Shown: positions 1 to 8,677 of the stretch, in pieces
How the letters are laid out: every line of letters begins with the position of its first letter
Numbering within the stretch: position 1 is the stretch's first letter
Assembly (NCBI GenBank): GCA_900473185.1
Contig: UCKU01000013.1
Location: 1 to 64,000 of the forward strand
Length of the DNA stretch: 64,000 nt
Direction: 5' to 3'
Origin: Hyphomicrobiales bacterium
Lineage (GTDB): Bacteria; Pseudomonadota; Alphaproteobacteria; Rhizobiales; Rhizobiaceae
Position numbers and translations under genes: made by a program
The notes under the pieces: model-generated
The model's input: the letters and a program-made list of their open reading frames with translations, nothing else
Database searches by the model: none
Told to the model about the DNA's origin: nothing

Positions 1-57
1 GGCTTCGCTTCGGCTGCAGCGTAATTCCGTAAAAGCGTTAGAGAAAGCCATTCGCAA

Positions 58-255
58 ATGAGAAATAGATACAGAACAGCGGCGCAGTGGCTGCTGCTGA
101 TCCCTTTCATCGGGCTCCTTTGGGTGCCATTCTGCAACTTCAATGAGCCGGTTCTCTTGGGTTTCCCGTTCTTCTACTGGTACCAACTGGCCTGGGTGCC
201 GATCACCGCCTTCCTGACCTGGATCGCGTACCGGAGCACACGCTATGACGACTGA
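58..255 (+). CDS. DUF3311 small membrane protein, symporter partner
   Basis: This 65-residue protein has two hydrophobic segments (about residues 9-25 and 36-58) and fits the DUF3311 family. Members are almost always encoded immediately before a sodium:solute symporter and are thought to be an accessory subunit. Here its last 11 bases overlap the start of the MctP-like symporter gene, which implies translational coupling. The start is the first ATG in the open frame; the Shine-Dalgarno is weak. The role as a symporter partner is inferred from family and position only. Confidence 0.85.
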   Translation: MRNRYRTAAQWLLLIPFIGLLWVPFCNFNEPVLLGFPFFYWYQLAWVPITAFLTWIAYRSTRYDD

Positions 256-1720
256 TCTCAACGTCACTGCGCTCAGCGTCTTTCTCTTTTTCTTCCTCCT
301 CGTCACCGTTGTGGGCTTCGTCGCCTCGCGCTGGCGCAAGCCCGAAACGCTCGCCCGTATCGACGAATGGGGTCTTGGTGGACGCTCCTTCGGCACCTGG
401 ATCACATGGTTCCTGATCGGCGGTGATTTCTACACCGCGTATACCGTCATCGCCGTTCCGGCCCTGGTCTACACCGTCGGTGCGTACGGATTCTTCGCGC
501 TGCCCTACACGATCATCGTGTATCCCTTCGTCTTTATGGTCATGCCCGTTCTCTGGAAACGGGCGGTGGGTTTCGGTTACGTGACTGCTGGTGACATCGT
601 GCACGGGCAATACGGCTCCCGTTCCCTCGAGCTGGCGACCGCCGCCACCGGCGTAATCGCCACCATGCCCTATATCGCTCTGCAGCTCGTGGGCATGACG
701 GCGGCACTGAAGGCGCTTGGCCTTCACGGCGAGGTGCCGCTCGCAATCGCCTTCATCGTGCTGGCCCTCTACACGTATTCGGCTGGCCTCAGAGCCCCGG
801 CTCTGATCGCCTTCGTCAAGGACATCATGATCTATATCGTGGTGATCGCGGCCGTGGCGCTGATCCCGTCGAGGCTCGGTGGCTATGCTAACGTCTTTGC
901 CTCCGCCGACGCCGATTTCCATGCCAAGGGCTCCGGCTGCCTATTGCTCGGGCCGAACCAATACGTAGCCTACGCGACACTAGCGCTAGGTTCGGCCCTC
1001 GCGGCCTTCATGTATCCACATACATTGACCGGCATCTTCGCCTCGAATAGCGGTAACACCATCCGTAAGAACGCGGTGCTATTACCGGCATATACGCTGT
1101 TGCTCGGCTTGTTGGCTTTGCTCGGGTACATGGGCCACGCCGCCGGCCTCAAGCTCGACAGCGCCAATGACGTGGTGCCGGCGTTGTTTCAGACACTGTT
1201 CCCCAGCTGGTTTGCGGGCTTTGCCTTTGCCGCAATCGCAATCGGCGCGCTCGTCCCGGCGGCCGTCATGAGCATCGGCGCAGCCAACCTGTTTACTCGC
1301 AACTTCTGGAAAGCCTATGTCAATCCTGAGATCGATCCGGCAGGCGAAGCGAAGGTCGCAAAGGTTACCTCGCTTGTGGTCAAGATCGGCGCGCTGCTCG
1401 TCATCATCTTCCTGCCGACGCAATTCGCTCTTGAACTCCAACTTCTAGGCGGTGTTTGGGTTCTCCAGACGCTCCCGGCGCTGGTCTTCGGCCTCTATAC
1501 CAACTGGTTTCGCGCACCAGGTCTTCTCGCGGGATGGTTTGTCGGTTTCTTCGGCGGCACCTTCCTGGTCTGGCTGAACGGCCTCAAGCCGCTCCAGCCA
1601 ATCACTCTCGGGGAGACCTCGTTCACCATCTATATTGGCCTCCTGGCGCTGATGGTGAACATTCTTGTCGCCGCTGTTGTCAATTCCTTCACGACGACAG
1701 GCAATCAACCGAGAACCTGA
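245..1720 (+). CDS. mctP: sodium:solute symporter, MctP-like monocarboxylate transporter
   Basis: The 491-residue protein is a polytopic inner-membrane symporter of the SSS family with about 13 hydrophobic segments along its length. Typical features are the WITWFLIGGDFYTAYT segment near residues 55-70 and the TGIFAS element near residue 260. It closely resembles rhizobial MctP, which imports lactate, pyruvate and alanine. It overlaps the DUF3311 gene. No mctRS two-component regulator genes are visible downstream; they could lie to the left of the window. Family assignment is secure; the substrate is inferred from resemblance to MctP. Confidence 0.88.
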   Translation: MTTDLNVTALSVFLFFFLLVTVVGFVASRWRKPETLARIDEWGLGGRSFGTWITWFLIGGDFYTAYTVIAVPALVYTVGAYGFFALPYTIIVYPFVFMVMPVLWKRAVGFGYVTAGDIVHGQYGSRSLELATAATGVIATMPYIALQLVGMTAALKALGLHGEVPLAIAFIVLALYTYSAGLRAPALIAFVKDIMIYIVVIAAVALIPSRLGGYANVFASADADFHAKGSGCLLLGPNQYVAYATLALGSALAAFMYPHTLTGIFASNSGNTIRKNAVLLPAYTLLLGLLALLGYMGHAAGLKLDSANDVVPALFQTLFPSWFAGFAFAAIAIGALVPAAVMSIGAANLFTRNFWKAYVNPEIDPAGEAKVAKVTSLVVKIGALLVIIFLPTQFALELQLLGGVWVLQTLPALVFGLYTNWFRAPGLLAGWFVGFFGGTFLVWLNGLKPLQPITLGETSFTIYIGLLALMVNILVAAVVNSFTTTGNQPRT

Positions 1721-1731
1721 CTTCGATCGGT

Positions 1732-1762
1732 GACCACGGGTCGGCGACGCGTGCCCGTGGTC
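1732..1762 (+). terminator. hairpin after mctP, possible terminator
   Basis: A perfect 9-bp stem (GACCACGGG / CCCGTGGTC) with a 13-nt loop starts 12 nt after the mctP stop codon. There is no U-run after it, so it may be a factor-dependent terminator or an mRNA-stabilising hairpin rather than a classical intrinsic terminator. Confidence 0.4.
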
Positions 1763-1937
1763 AGCTCAGGTGGGCTTCTGCCCAGGACATGTTATGGACG
1801 AGAGTACCATCGAAAAGCCGACGCTGCGACCTGCTGCAGGCCGTAACCGTTGCCGCGTAAGGCAATATGCGGCCGCCGTATCTTGAGCGTAATTCGCGCT
1901 GACGTCCGCTGCCAGCGGGCGGACAACAGGAGCAGAT

Positions 1938-2393
1938 ATGAGACCTGACATGAAGAACCCGAACGATCCTGAATTCTTCGAGCTATTAACCGGTAGCTTC
2001 AAGCGTCTACTGGGACGGCCCCTTGTCGAACGAGATCGCGGGCCAGAGTGGTTGTACGGTGACGCACCGTTTGTCATCTTGGCTCACGACACCGACACCG
2101 ATCCTATCTTCGTCTATGGAAACGTAGCTGCGCAAAAACTGTTTGGTTACAGCTGGAGCGAAATCAGAACGCTACGATCGAGATTGTCCGCTGGCCCGGC
2201 CGAAAGAGACGAACGCCAGAGGCTTTTGGACGCCGTTTCCACGAATGGCTTCATCGAGAATTATCGCGGGTTAAGAGTCAAAAAATCCGGTGGAAGGTTT
2301 TGGATGGAAGATGGGATAGTCTGGCAGCTTCGCGACGAACAAGGTCGTGACCACGGGCAGGCTGCGACATTCTCCAAATGGACTGAGTTGTAG
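1938..2393 (+). CDS. MEKHLA domain-containing protein
   Basis: This 151-residue soluble protein matches the MEKHLA family, a PAS-like fold also found at the C-terminus of plant HD-ZIP III factors. The signature stretch is VYGNVAAQKLFGYSWSEI (about residues 56-73), followed by a conserved W-rich end (FWMEDGIVW). The start ATG has a good AGGAG six bases upstream. Bacterial members are stand-alone and have no assigned biochemical role. It is monocistronic between mctP and an aldo/keto reductase. Confidence 0.8.
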   Translation: MRPDMKNPNDPEFFELLTGSFKRLLGRPLVERDRGPEWLYGDAPFVILAHDTDTDPIFVYGNVAAQKLFGYSWSEIRTLRSRLSAGPAERDERQRLLDAVSTNGFIENYRGLRVKKSGGRFWMEDGIVWQLRDEQGRDHGQAATFSKWTEL

Positions 2394-2561
2394 CGATCGC
2401 AGCGCTAGCTTTCGCCCATACATAAGGTTGTGCTGCGAATGGCCAGAGCTTCTTGCTGGAAACGGATCTAGCAGTTTAACCTCAGTTTACGAGCTTTAAC
2501 GCGCGTGGGTAAAGGGAGTGAGCTAGCTTTTGCGCAGAAGGACCACGCGCGAGAGGCGATC

Positions 2562-3575
2562 ATGACTATCAGAGAAACTCTAGTAAACGGGCCACTCGGC
2601 TTCGGTACAGCGCCACTCGGGAACATGTTCCGCGATATCCCGGATGTCGAGGCCGATGCAACAGTGGAGGCGGCTTGGGATGCTGGAACGCGGTTTTTCG
2701 ATACGGCACCCTTCTATGGTGCTGGTCTAGCGGAGATACGGCTTGGGAAGAACCTCGCTGGGCGAAGGCGCGAAGATTACGTTCTGAGCACCAAAGTCGG
2801 TCGCATCGTCTTGGACGAAGTAGTCACCGGCGCTCAGGAGTTCGGAGAAAAGGGAACACTGTTCCAATACGGCCGCAAGAACAAGGTGATTTTCGACTAT
2901 TCAGCGGACGGGACGAAGCGATCGATCGAGGGGAGTCTCAAACGATTGGGTGTCGATCGACTCGACTTCGTATGGATCCATGACATCGCCCAAGATTTCT
3001 ATGGTGACGAATGGATTGCCATGTTCGAAGCCGCCCGCACAGGAGCAATGAGGGTACTGGACAAACTTCGCGATGAAGGCGTCATCAAGGGCTGGGGTCT
3101 CGGCGTAAACAAGGTCGAGCCGGTCGAAATTATGTTGGGGTTGTCGGAGGTTCGGCCGGACGGGAGCCTTTTGGCAGGTCGCTACACGTTGCTTGATCAC
3201 GACTACGCCCTTCAACGTCTGATGCCAAAGGCCCAGGAAAAGGGCGTGCAGATCATCATAGGTGGTCCTTACAGCTCGGGAATCCTAGCTGGCGGGGCGC
3301 ATTTCGAATATGCAGAGGCACCGCCGGAAATCGTTGCCAAGGTCGGAAAAATAAAGAGCGCTGCGGCGCGTCACCACGTTCCCATCAAAGCCGCCGCTCT
3401 ACAGTTTTGTTTGGCACACCCGGCCACGGCTGCGGTCATCCCCGGCGCGAGCAAACCCGAGCGCATCGCTGAAGATCATATAGCTCTGAACACATCGATA
3501 CCCGCAGATTTCTGGCGAGAGTTGCGGCATGAGAAGCTTGTCTCTGCGGATGCGCCTCTCCCCATTGACCGGTAG
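2562..3575 (+). CDS. aldo/keto reductase (aldose / pyridoxal dehydrogenase type)
   Basis: A 337-residue TIM-barrel NAD(P)-dependent oxidoreductase. The aldo/keto reductase tetrad is visible: Asp and Tyr in DTAPFYG (near residue 50), Lys in STKVGR (near 79) and His in VWIHD (near 142). The long insert and the C-terminal IPGASKPER motif resemble the D-threo-aldose 1-dehydrogenase / pyridoxal 4-dehydrogenase group. The ATG at 2562 is chosen because the family begins near the PLGFGTAPLGN motif and a purine-rich GAGAGGCG precedes it; the frame is open further upstream to 2505. The exact substrate is unknown. Confidence 0.8.
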   Translation: MTIRETLVNGPLGFGTAPLGNMFRDIPDVEADATVEAAWDAGTRFFDTAPFYGAGLAEIRLGKNLAGRRREDYVLSTKVGRIVLDEVVTGAQEFGEKGTLFQYGRKNKVIFDYSADGTKRSIEGSLKRLGVDRLDFVWIHDIAQDFYGDEWIAMFEAARTGAMRVLDKLRDEGVIKGWGLGVNKVEPVEIMLGLSEVRPDGSLLAGRYTLLDHDYALQRLMPKAQEKGVQIIIGGPYSSGILAGGAHFEYAEAPPEIVAKVGKIKSAAARHHVPIKAAALQFCLAHPATAAVIPGASKPERIAEDHIALNTSIPADFWRELRHEKLVSADAPLPIDR

Positions 3576-4053
3576 AAAGTCGAATGGCGACCGTCGTCGA
3601 CACTGTTTGCGGCTCGCGGACTGCGTATGTCAGATGTAATTCGCCACATCGCAGCGGTTCGCAGGCATTCAGCGACAGCTAAACCTTACCGGCGAGCGCT
3701 GTTGACGCGGCGACGATAGAACCCTTGAAGCAGCGACGCCAAGTGCGGCTGAGGTAGGTTTACCGGAATTTACTTGATGCGCGATTCCGCTACTCGTAAC
3801 GGTAGTTATGAATTGGTTGCTGAATTGACCAATTGCAGCCGTTGAGCTGGCGTTGGAACTAGGTCAACGAAGAGGATCTCTAATTCATGCGCCCCGCGCG
3901 TGTAAGTCGGAATTTCGGTTTGCGTCTTCCACATGAGCATGCGCCATGCCGCCAACTTGGAACCGTATGGCAAAATCGAGTTTGTCCCGGAAGCGAGGGT
4001 CGATGCTTGGCTCAACGGGCTTTTGCGACGCACCGATGTGGCGGGTTCCATAG
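3576..4053 (+). other. intergenic stretch, no supported gene
   Basis: These 478 bases lie between the aldo/keto reductase and the STAND ATPase. I see no convincing gene. A 50-codon frame at 3933-4085 is open on the + strand and overlaps the ATPase start, but it has no ribosome binding site or recognisable motif. A winged-helix domain, which often precedes this type of ATPase, is not detectable here in any frame. Confidence 0.5.
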
Positions 4054-6540
4054 ATGGAAATAACCCTGCCGTCAGCCAACAGTAATTTTCGGACCAATCT
4101 GCCTGCGACCATGGTGCGAGTGGTGGGGCGAGACGATGTAATCGATCTCATTCATTCGGCAATGGCAGACAATAGGCTCATTTCTATCGTCGGGGCTGGA
4201 GGTATCGGAAAGACAACCGTGGCTCTCGCCGTTGCCGATAAAGCCAAGGATCATGTCGAGGGAGTTTGGCTTGTTGATCTTGCCGCCCTGCAAGACGGGT
4301 CCTTAGTCCCGAATACGATCAACGCGTCGATGGGGCTGGCAGTCCACTCACAAGATCCCTTGGCTGCCACCTGCCGATACCTCCGTTCTAGGCAAGCGCT
4401 GCTCGTTTTGGATAATTGCGAACATATCGTGGGAGATGTGGCCGCGTATATAGAGCGTATCATGAAGGAAGCTGACGGCGTTCACATTGTCGTCACGAGT
4501 CGTGAGCCCCTTAGGCTCGCGGGGGAATACGTCCATCGCCTGACAGCACTTGAGATACCGTTGGAAGGCGCAGAGGTAACCGCTGCAGAAGCACTTAATT
4601 TCTCGGCTGTGCAGCTATTCGTCGAACGGGCCAAAGACAGACTTGAAACGTTCTCACTTAGCGACGACGAGGCACCGATCGTAGCTAGCATCTGCCGACG
4701 CCTGGACGGGATCGCATTAGCGATCGAGCTTGCTGCCATGCGAGTCGAGGCGTTTGGTACGAAAGGTTTGTTGAGGCAGCTTGACAACAGATTTAGAGTT
4801 CTCGCCGGTGGGCGTGCGGGTCTGGAGAGGCATCGGACGCTGGCTGCTACGCTAGAATGGAGCTACACGCTTCTACTTGCCGATGAAGCTTCAATGATGC
4901 GTGCGGTATCGGTATTCGCTTGCGGATTCACCGAGGCCGACGCGTCCGCAGTCGCGAACCTGCCTTATGCTGAGACTGCTAACATATTAACAGAGTTGGC
5001 AGCGAAATCGCTTCTCTCTGTGGATGGCACCGGCCGAAATTCCTTGTACCGCCTTTTAGATACTACGCGAGAATACTGCGAGGCCAAGCTGGCTGCACAT
5101 GGGGAGGATACGGAGTTTCGCGGTCGTCATGCTACGCATCTGTGTGAGACGCTCGAGCAGTCGACTCTTCAGCCATCGCGCTGCCCAGCCGCAAGCCTGA
5201 ACAGGAACATAGGCGAGCTTCGTAAGGCTATAGCATGGGCTAGAGGAAATCCTGGACTCGCTCATTTAGAGCTTCGTCTGATAGCTGCCGGAATATGGTT
5301 GTGGAACCACCTTTCGCTCATGGACGAAAGCCGCGTCCAGATAACCCGAGCCCTTGCGATCGTCGTCGCGACGGAATTGTTGGGAACGCAGGTCGAGCTG
5401 ACTTTGCAGCTAAACCTTGCGCGGGCAATATTCCATACGCGAGGAGTCGTGCCCGAAGCCGGGAAGGCGATGCGGCGGGCCCTTGAGATCGCCGAAGCTA
5501 GAGATGATGCCGATGCACAGCTGCGCTGCCTGCGCATGGTGGGTACTTACGAGCTTTTCAGTGGCGATCACGACGCCGGCATAACAACACTGGAAAACTT
5601 CCTGACGCTGGCAGCAAAGCTGTGTCCGGACGTATTGCCGGAGGGGGAAACACATCTCGCTGCGGGAGAGATTTGGACCGGACGACTCCGTAGCGCACGC
5701 TCCCGCCTCGAGAGGCTGCATCGGGACATGTCACCCGTGCCCCAAGATGAAGGAAAGGCGTTGAATTTTCTCTATGACAACAGCGTCAACACGTTGGTGG
5801 TCCTGGCTCATGCTCAGTGGATGACAGGATCACCGGGCGCGGCCGTCTCGAACGTTTTGAATGGCGTGGAACTCGCACAGCGCGCGCAGCACGAGCTTTC
5901 GATGAGTATCGCGCTTGCATGGGCATGCCCAGTTTTTTTCTGGACCGGCCTGAACCAGGAATGCTCTCGTCATGTGGAAATGCTCGACGAACTTGTCGAA
6001 CGGCACGGAATAATTACTTGGCGTCCCACCGCGACGTTTTATCGTGGAGCGTTGGAGGCCCTGGAGGAAAGCTCGCGGTTGCTCGGTATCAGGACCCTCG
6101 AAAGAGCAGTCGATCAATGTCGCGAAATAGGCCAGACTTCGAGACTGCCGTACTATCTAGGTGTCCTCGCGGACAGCCTTGCGCGAGTCACTCGTTTTCA
6201 AGAAGCGGCAACTAGGGCTGATGAGGCTTTGGATCTTGCCCGGAAACAGAACGAGCAATGGTGTCTACCGGAACTTTTGCGAATACGGTCATCAATTCCG
6301 GTCGAGGGCGTTACGAACTCAAACCGGGAGGCGCTGCTACGCGCGTCCATTACACAGTCTGACGGTATCGGTGCCACATCGTGGAAGCTACGCTCGTCAC
6401 TGGAGCTAGCCGGTATGTTGCAACAGCATCGCCGAACGGAAGAAGCCCGGCAGACCCTGGAGATTGCGCTTGAAGGGCTCGGAGACCGGTTCGTTACGCG
6501 GGATCTGGCGGCGGGCCTAGATCTATTGGGTAAGCTCTGA
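4054..6540 (+). CDS. STAND-type NB-ARC/TPR ATPase, possibly N-terminally truncated
   Basis: An 828-residue signalling ATPase. A P-loop GAGGIGKTT lies near residues 47-55, Walker B LLVLDNCEH near 116-124 and the TSREPLRL sensor motif near 148. The C-terminal half is alpha-helical TPR-like repeats. Many rhizobial relatives carry a winged-helix DNA-binding domain in front of the VGRDDVI motif; here the ORF begins directly before the ATPase, with an in-frame TAG just upstream of the ATG. It may therefore have lost its output domain, or use another partner. Third codon positions are visibly less GC-biased than in neighbouring genes, consistent with acquisition by transfer. Confidence 0.75.
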   Translation: MEITLPSANSNFRTNLPATMVRVVGRDDVIDLIHSAMADNRLISIVGAGGIGKTTVALAVADKAKDHVEGVWLVDLAALQDGSLVPNTINASMGLAVHSQDPLAATCRYLRSRQALLVLDNCEHIVGDVAAYIERIMKEADGVHIVVTSREPLRLAGEYVHRLTALEIPLEGAEVTAAEALNFSAVQLFVERAKDRLETFSLSDDEAPIVASICRRLDGIALAIELAAMRVEAFGTKGLLRQLDNRFRVLAGGRAGLERHRTLAATLEWSYTLLLADEASMMRAVSVFACGFTEADASAVANLPYAETANILTELAAKSLLSVDGTGRNSLYRLLDTTREYCEAKLAAHGEDTEFRGRHATHLCETLEQSTLQPSRCPAASLNRNIGELRKAIAWARGNPGLAHLELRLIAAGIWLWNHLSLMDESRVQITRALAIVVATELLGTQVELTLQLNLARAIFHTRGVVPEAGKAMRRALEIAEARDDADAQLRCLRMVGTYELFSGDHDAGITTLENFLTLAAKLCPDVLPEGETHLAAGEIWTGRLRSARSRLERLHRDMSPVPQDEGKALNFLYDNSVNTLVVLAHAQWMTGSPGAAVSNVLNGVELAQRAQHELSMSIALAWACPVFFWTGLNQECSRHVEMLDELVERHGIITWRPTATFYRGALEALEESSRLLGIRTLERAVDQCREIGQTSRLPYYLGVLADSLARVTRFQEAATRADEALDLARKQNEQWCLPELLRIRSSIPVEGVTNSNREALLRASITQSDGIGATSWKLRSSLELAGMLQQHRRTEEARQTLEIALEGLGDRFVTRDLAAGLDLLGKL

Positions 6541-6641
6541 CACGCTGATGAAGGGCCCGGAACTTTCGCTCCGAGCAGCTGACGACAGCCGGCGGCCGCG
6601 TCCATTGAGCAGGATGTTGACTCAATATCGCAGCGGTAGCT

Positions 6642-6690
6642 TTCGGAACGGCCACCGCGCTTGGTGAATGTGCGAGGAAAACACCGCTTA
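6642..6690 (+). repeat. direct repeat copy 1
   Basis: This 49-nt element starting TTCGGAACGG and ending in GCGAGGAAAACACCGCTTA recurs at 7031-7080 with a handful of mismatches and one indel. Weaker similarity continues on both sides, for example the CCGACGGCCTG segment downstream of each copy. It lies in non-coding, degenerate-looking DNA. Confidence 0.6.
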
Positions 6691-6745
6691 TGAAAGACCG
6701 GTGTGCACGACCCGACGGCCTGATCGCAGAGGCACACTCCTGCAT

Positions 6746-6955
6746 TCAGGCCATCGTCGGTCGCGTTCGTCCACAAGACCAGCAGCTATCCGAGCGGGGA
6801 GCGGATGAAGGCCAAGAAGCTGTCACCTGTCGCTGTCGTCCGATTCGTACGACAACAACATCGCCAATGCTTACCTCACGGATGAAGCGCCACACATGAT
6901 TGGTGTCATGGCCCAGTCGCTGACGTTTGGCCAAATCCGGATATTGAATGTCCAG
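6746..6955 (-). pseudogene. possible remnant of Mrr-N / restriction-like protein
   Basis: On the minus strand a short open stretch encodes YPDLAKRQRLGHDTNHVW followed by RFIREVSIGDVVVV. This resembles the segment of Mrr-type restriction proteins where a Trp, a helix and a GD-V-V strand occur (family knowledge). No start codon with a ribosome binding site, no catalytic domain and no continuation are present, so if the resemblance is real this is a decayed fragment. It sits between the two copies of a direct repeat. Confidence 0.25.
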
Positions 6956-7030
6956 CTCAGTTCAGAACGCTGTTTTGTCGAACGACGGGTCCAGCAGCTT
7001 GTGAGCCTTGCTGTCAATCGGCGCGTACTG

Positions 7031-7080
7031 TTCGGAACGGCCCAACGTGCTTGGTCAATGTGCGAGGAAAACAGCGCTTA
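7031..7080 (+). repeat. direct repeat copy 2
   Basis: Second copy (50 nt) of the element at 6642-6690, starting TTCGGAACGG and ending in GCGAGGAAAACAGCGCTTA. The two copies flank about 340 bases of degenerate DNA. No terminal inverted repeats or transposase are visible, so the class of element is unknown. Confidence 0.6.
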
Positions 7081-7203
7081 CGGCCGGCCTCCGACGGCCT
7101 GGCTCGCATTCTTGGCTTCTGGTCGTCGCCCGGGAGAACCTTCAAGCCTGCGTCCCTTGCGGCGTTCCACGGCCGGATGCTTCGTCAAGCAACAAAGGGG
7201 CGG

Positions 7204-8019
7204 CTAGCGGGAAGCGATGTTTCCGACACTGCTTAGCAGGTGGTAATAGCCCGTGACTGCTAAACTCGTGCTTCCACGCGGGATGTCAACTGATACCTGG
7301 CCACGCGGACTCACCTTGGCGGGTGCCCTGAACGCTAGCTCTCGGATAACGCCCTGTGTGTCCGAAAAGGTTATCTTTTGCAGATATGTGATCTCAGGCT
7401 CAATCTCCTTGATCACGAGCTTCGTTGCCCCCGGCGGGATGGCTACAGTATCGGTCATGCCGCGTTCAAGAGAATTCGCACCGACCAAAATACGTCCGTG
7501 ATAGAGGGTCTGCCCCTCCGCAGTCTCGAAATATGCGAAGGGGCAGGAACCGTAGCCCCCTGCAAAATCTGCAACAAGTCCGAACTCAGCAGGATCACGT
7601 ACCTCAACCATTTTTCCGTCGATCTCAAGCGCATCAAGCCTGATAGCTGGACCGAAGAAGTATGAAGTTGTTACTGGCGTACCTTCAGGTGCAGGAAAGC
7701 CTGAAAGCTTCTGCCGCATGAAAGACCTACACGTAATCTTGGGATCGCCATTACCTTTGACCTCGCCGCTATCCTCGCAACGACGGAAGTTTACAGGCGC
7801 TTCGGGATATTTCTGGAAGATTTTGAAAACTTGGTTTTCCTGCTGCCCAGTCGTAATCTTACTAAGGGGGAAATCGTCTGCCTCATATCGCAATTCCATG
7901 TGCAGCGGGATGACCAGGGATTTTCCGTTCTCCTTGGACAGCTCAAGATCACTCAACGGCAGAGCTGAAGGAGACGATTCGAATTTGAGGGAAGGGCGCA
8001 ACATTGTACTGCCTGCCAA
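7204..8019 (-). CDS. hypothetical protein, beta-rich, unknown function
   Basis: A 271-residue protein I do not recognise. It is rich in predicted beta strands and contains paired Cys residues (FRRCEDSG, KITCRSF, YGSCPF) that suggest an exported fold, yet the available N-terminus (TTG at 8019 or ATG at 8004) has no signal peptide. The frame is closed just upstream, so a leader may have been lost. Its start overlaps the preceding 101-residue gene by 67 bases in another frame. Low GC bias at third positions marks it as part of the accessory patch. Confidence 0.5.
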   Translation of the reverse strand: MAGSTMLRPSLKFESSPSALPLSDLELSKENGKSLVIPLHMELRYEADDFPLSKITTGQQENQVFKIFQKYPEAPVNFRRCEDSGEVKGNGDPKITCRSFMRQKLSGFPAPEGTPVTTSYFFGPAIRLDALEIDGKMVEVRDPAEFGLVADFAGGYGSCPFAYFETAEGQTLYHGRILVGANSLERGMTDTVAIPPGATKLVIKEIEPEITYLQKITFSDTQGVIRELAFRAPAKVSPRGQVSVDIPRGSTSLAVTGYYHLLSSVGNIASR

Positions 8020-8258
8020 TCGCGTGTCAGTTCATTGACGGCCCGAGCAAGCGTGACGCGATGGATGAACTCTTCGCGCGACATCGCCCCGTATTCCTCG
8101 GCCAGTATGTGCTCGTGCGAGGCGAGATTTCGTATTGTCTGCAGAGAGTCCCGACGCAGTTCACGGGCCGTCCTGGCAATCTGCGCCGCGCGACCATCAT
8201 ATTCCGCGACAAGGCGAGGGAAGCGATGAGGGTGAAGGTCGTCTATGTTGACCGGCAT
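7953..8258 (-). CDS. hypothetical protein, 101 aa
   Basis: A small helical, charged protein beginning MPVNIDDLHPHRF, with an Arg-rich central helix and an HRVTLARAVNEL segment. The ATG at 8258 is selected over the longer upstream frame because AAGGAGCTTC sits just in front of it. The last ~20 residues overlap the next gene in a different frame, which may mean that the stop has been displaced by a frameshift. No function can be assigned. Confidence 0.5.
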   Translation of the reverse strand: MPVNIDDLHPHRFPRLVAEYDGRAAQIARTARELRRDSLQTIRNLASHEHILAEEYGAMSREEFIHRVTLARAVNELTRDWQAVQCCALPSNSNRLLQLCR

Positions 8259-8677
8259 TGGAAGCTCCTTTGCCGTGCAGGTTGCTGGCCGGCGGCGCAA
8301 TCGACAAATGGCTGGCGCGGGGCGACGGCCTAAAACCCTGGAACCGGTTCCCCCGCTGATCTGGAAAATTGCCAGCATGTCCTCTTCGGTTTTGAGGGCT
8401 GTTAAGGTGATCCGGAAACATAAAGCAAAATCAATGTACTAGGAAAAAATAGCACGCAGATGGAAAATCAGATGGCCAAAAATGGAGGAAACAAGGGCGT
8501 TAGGGAAGATCCTGTAGCCGAATATCATTGCGACAGTTCCGCTCGCGAATTTCTTTTGTGCGATATAAGAACAAATATCAAATAACGCACAAAATTCTTG
8601 CCGTGGGGATGGCTCTCGCTTTATGCCTGTTGTCAGGGAGGCACGAGAAGGCCTCATCCGGCAAGGAGAGATCCCGC
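8259..8677 (+). promoter_or_regulatory. divergent promoter region of pcaI
   Basis: This 419-nt stretch separates the hypothetical minus-strand genes from pcaI. No gene is supported in it. A long open frame into pcaI from 8528 exists, but its N-terminal part has no CoA-transferase homology and the AAGGAGAG at 8663-8670 fixes the start at 8678. It contains the inverted repeat listed separately. Confidence 0.5.
8554..8594 (+). promoter_or_regulatory. inverted repeat, candidate PcaR-type operator
   Basis: Perfect 9-bp arms TTTTGTGCG (8554-8562) and CGCACAAAA (8586-8594) are separated by 23 bp, 84 nt upstream of the pcaI start. IclR-family PcaR proteins activate pcaIJF operons in rhizobia and pseudomonads, and the TGTGCGATA half resembles the GCGCACAA-like PcaR/IclR boxes I know. 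The assignment to PcaR is inference; no regulator gene is adjacent. Confidence 0.5.

Noticed and set aside
3933..4085. 50-codon plus-strand frame overlapping the STAND ATPase start
   Set aside because: No ribosome binding site and no recognisable motif; too short to call.
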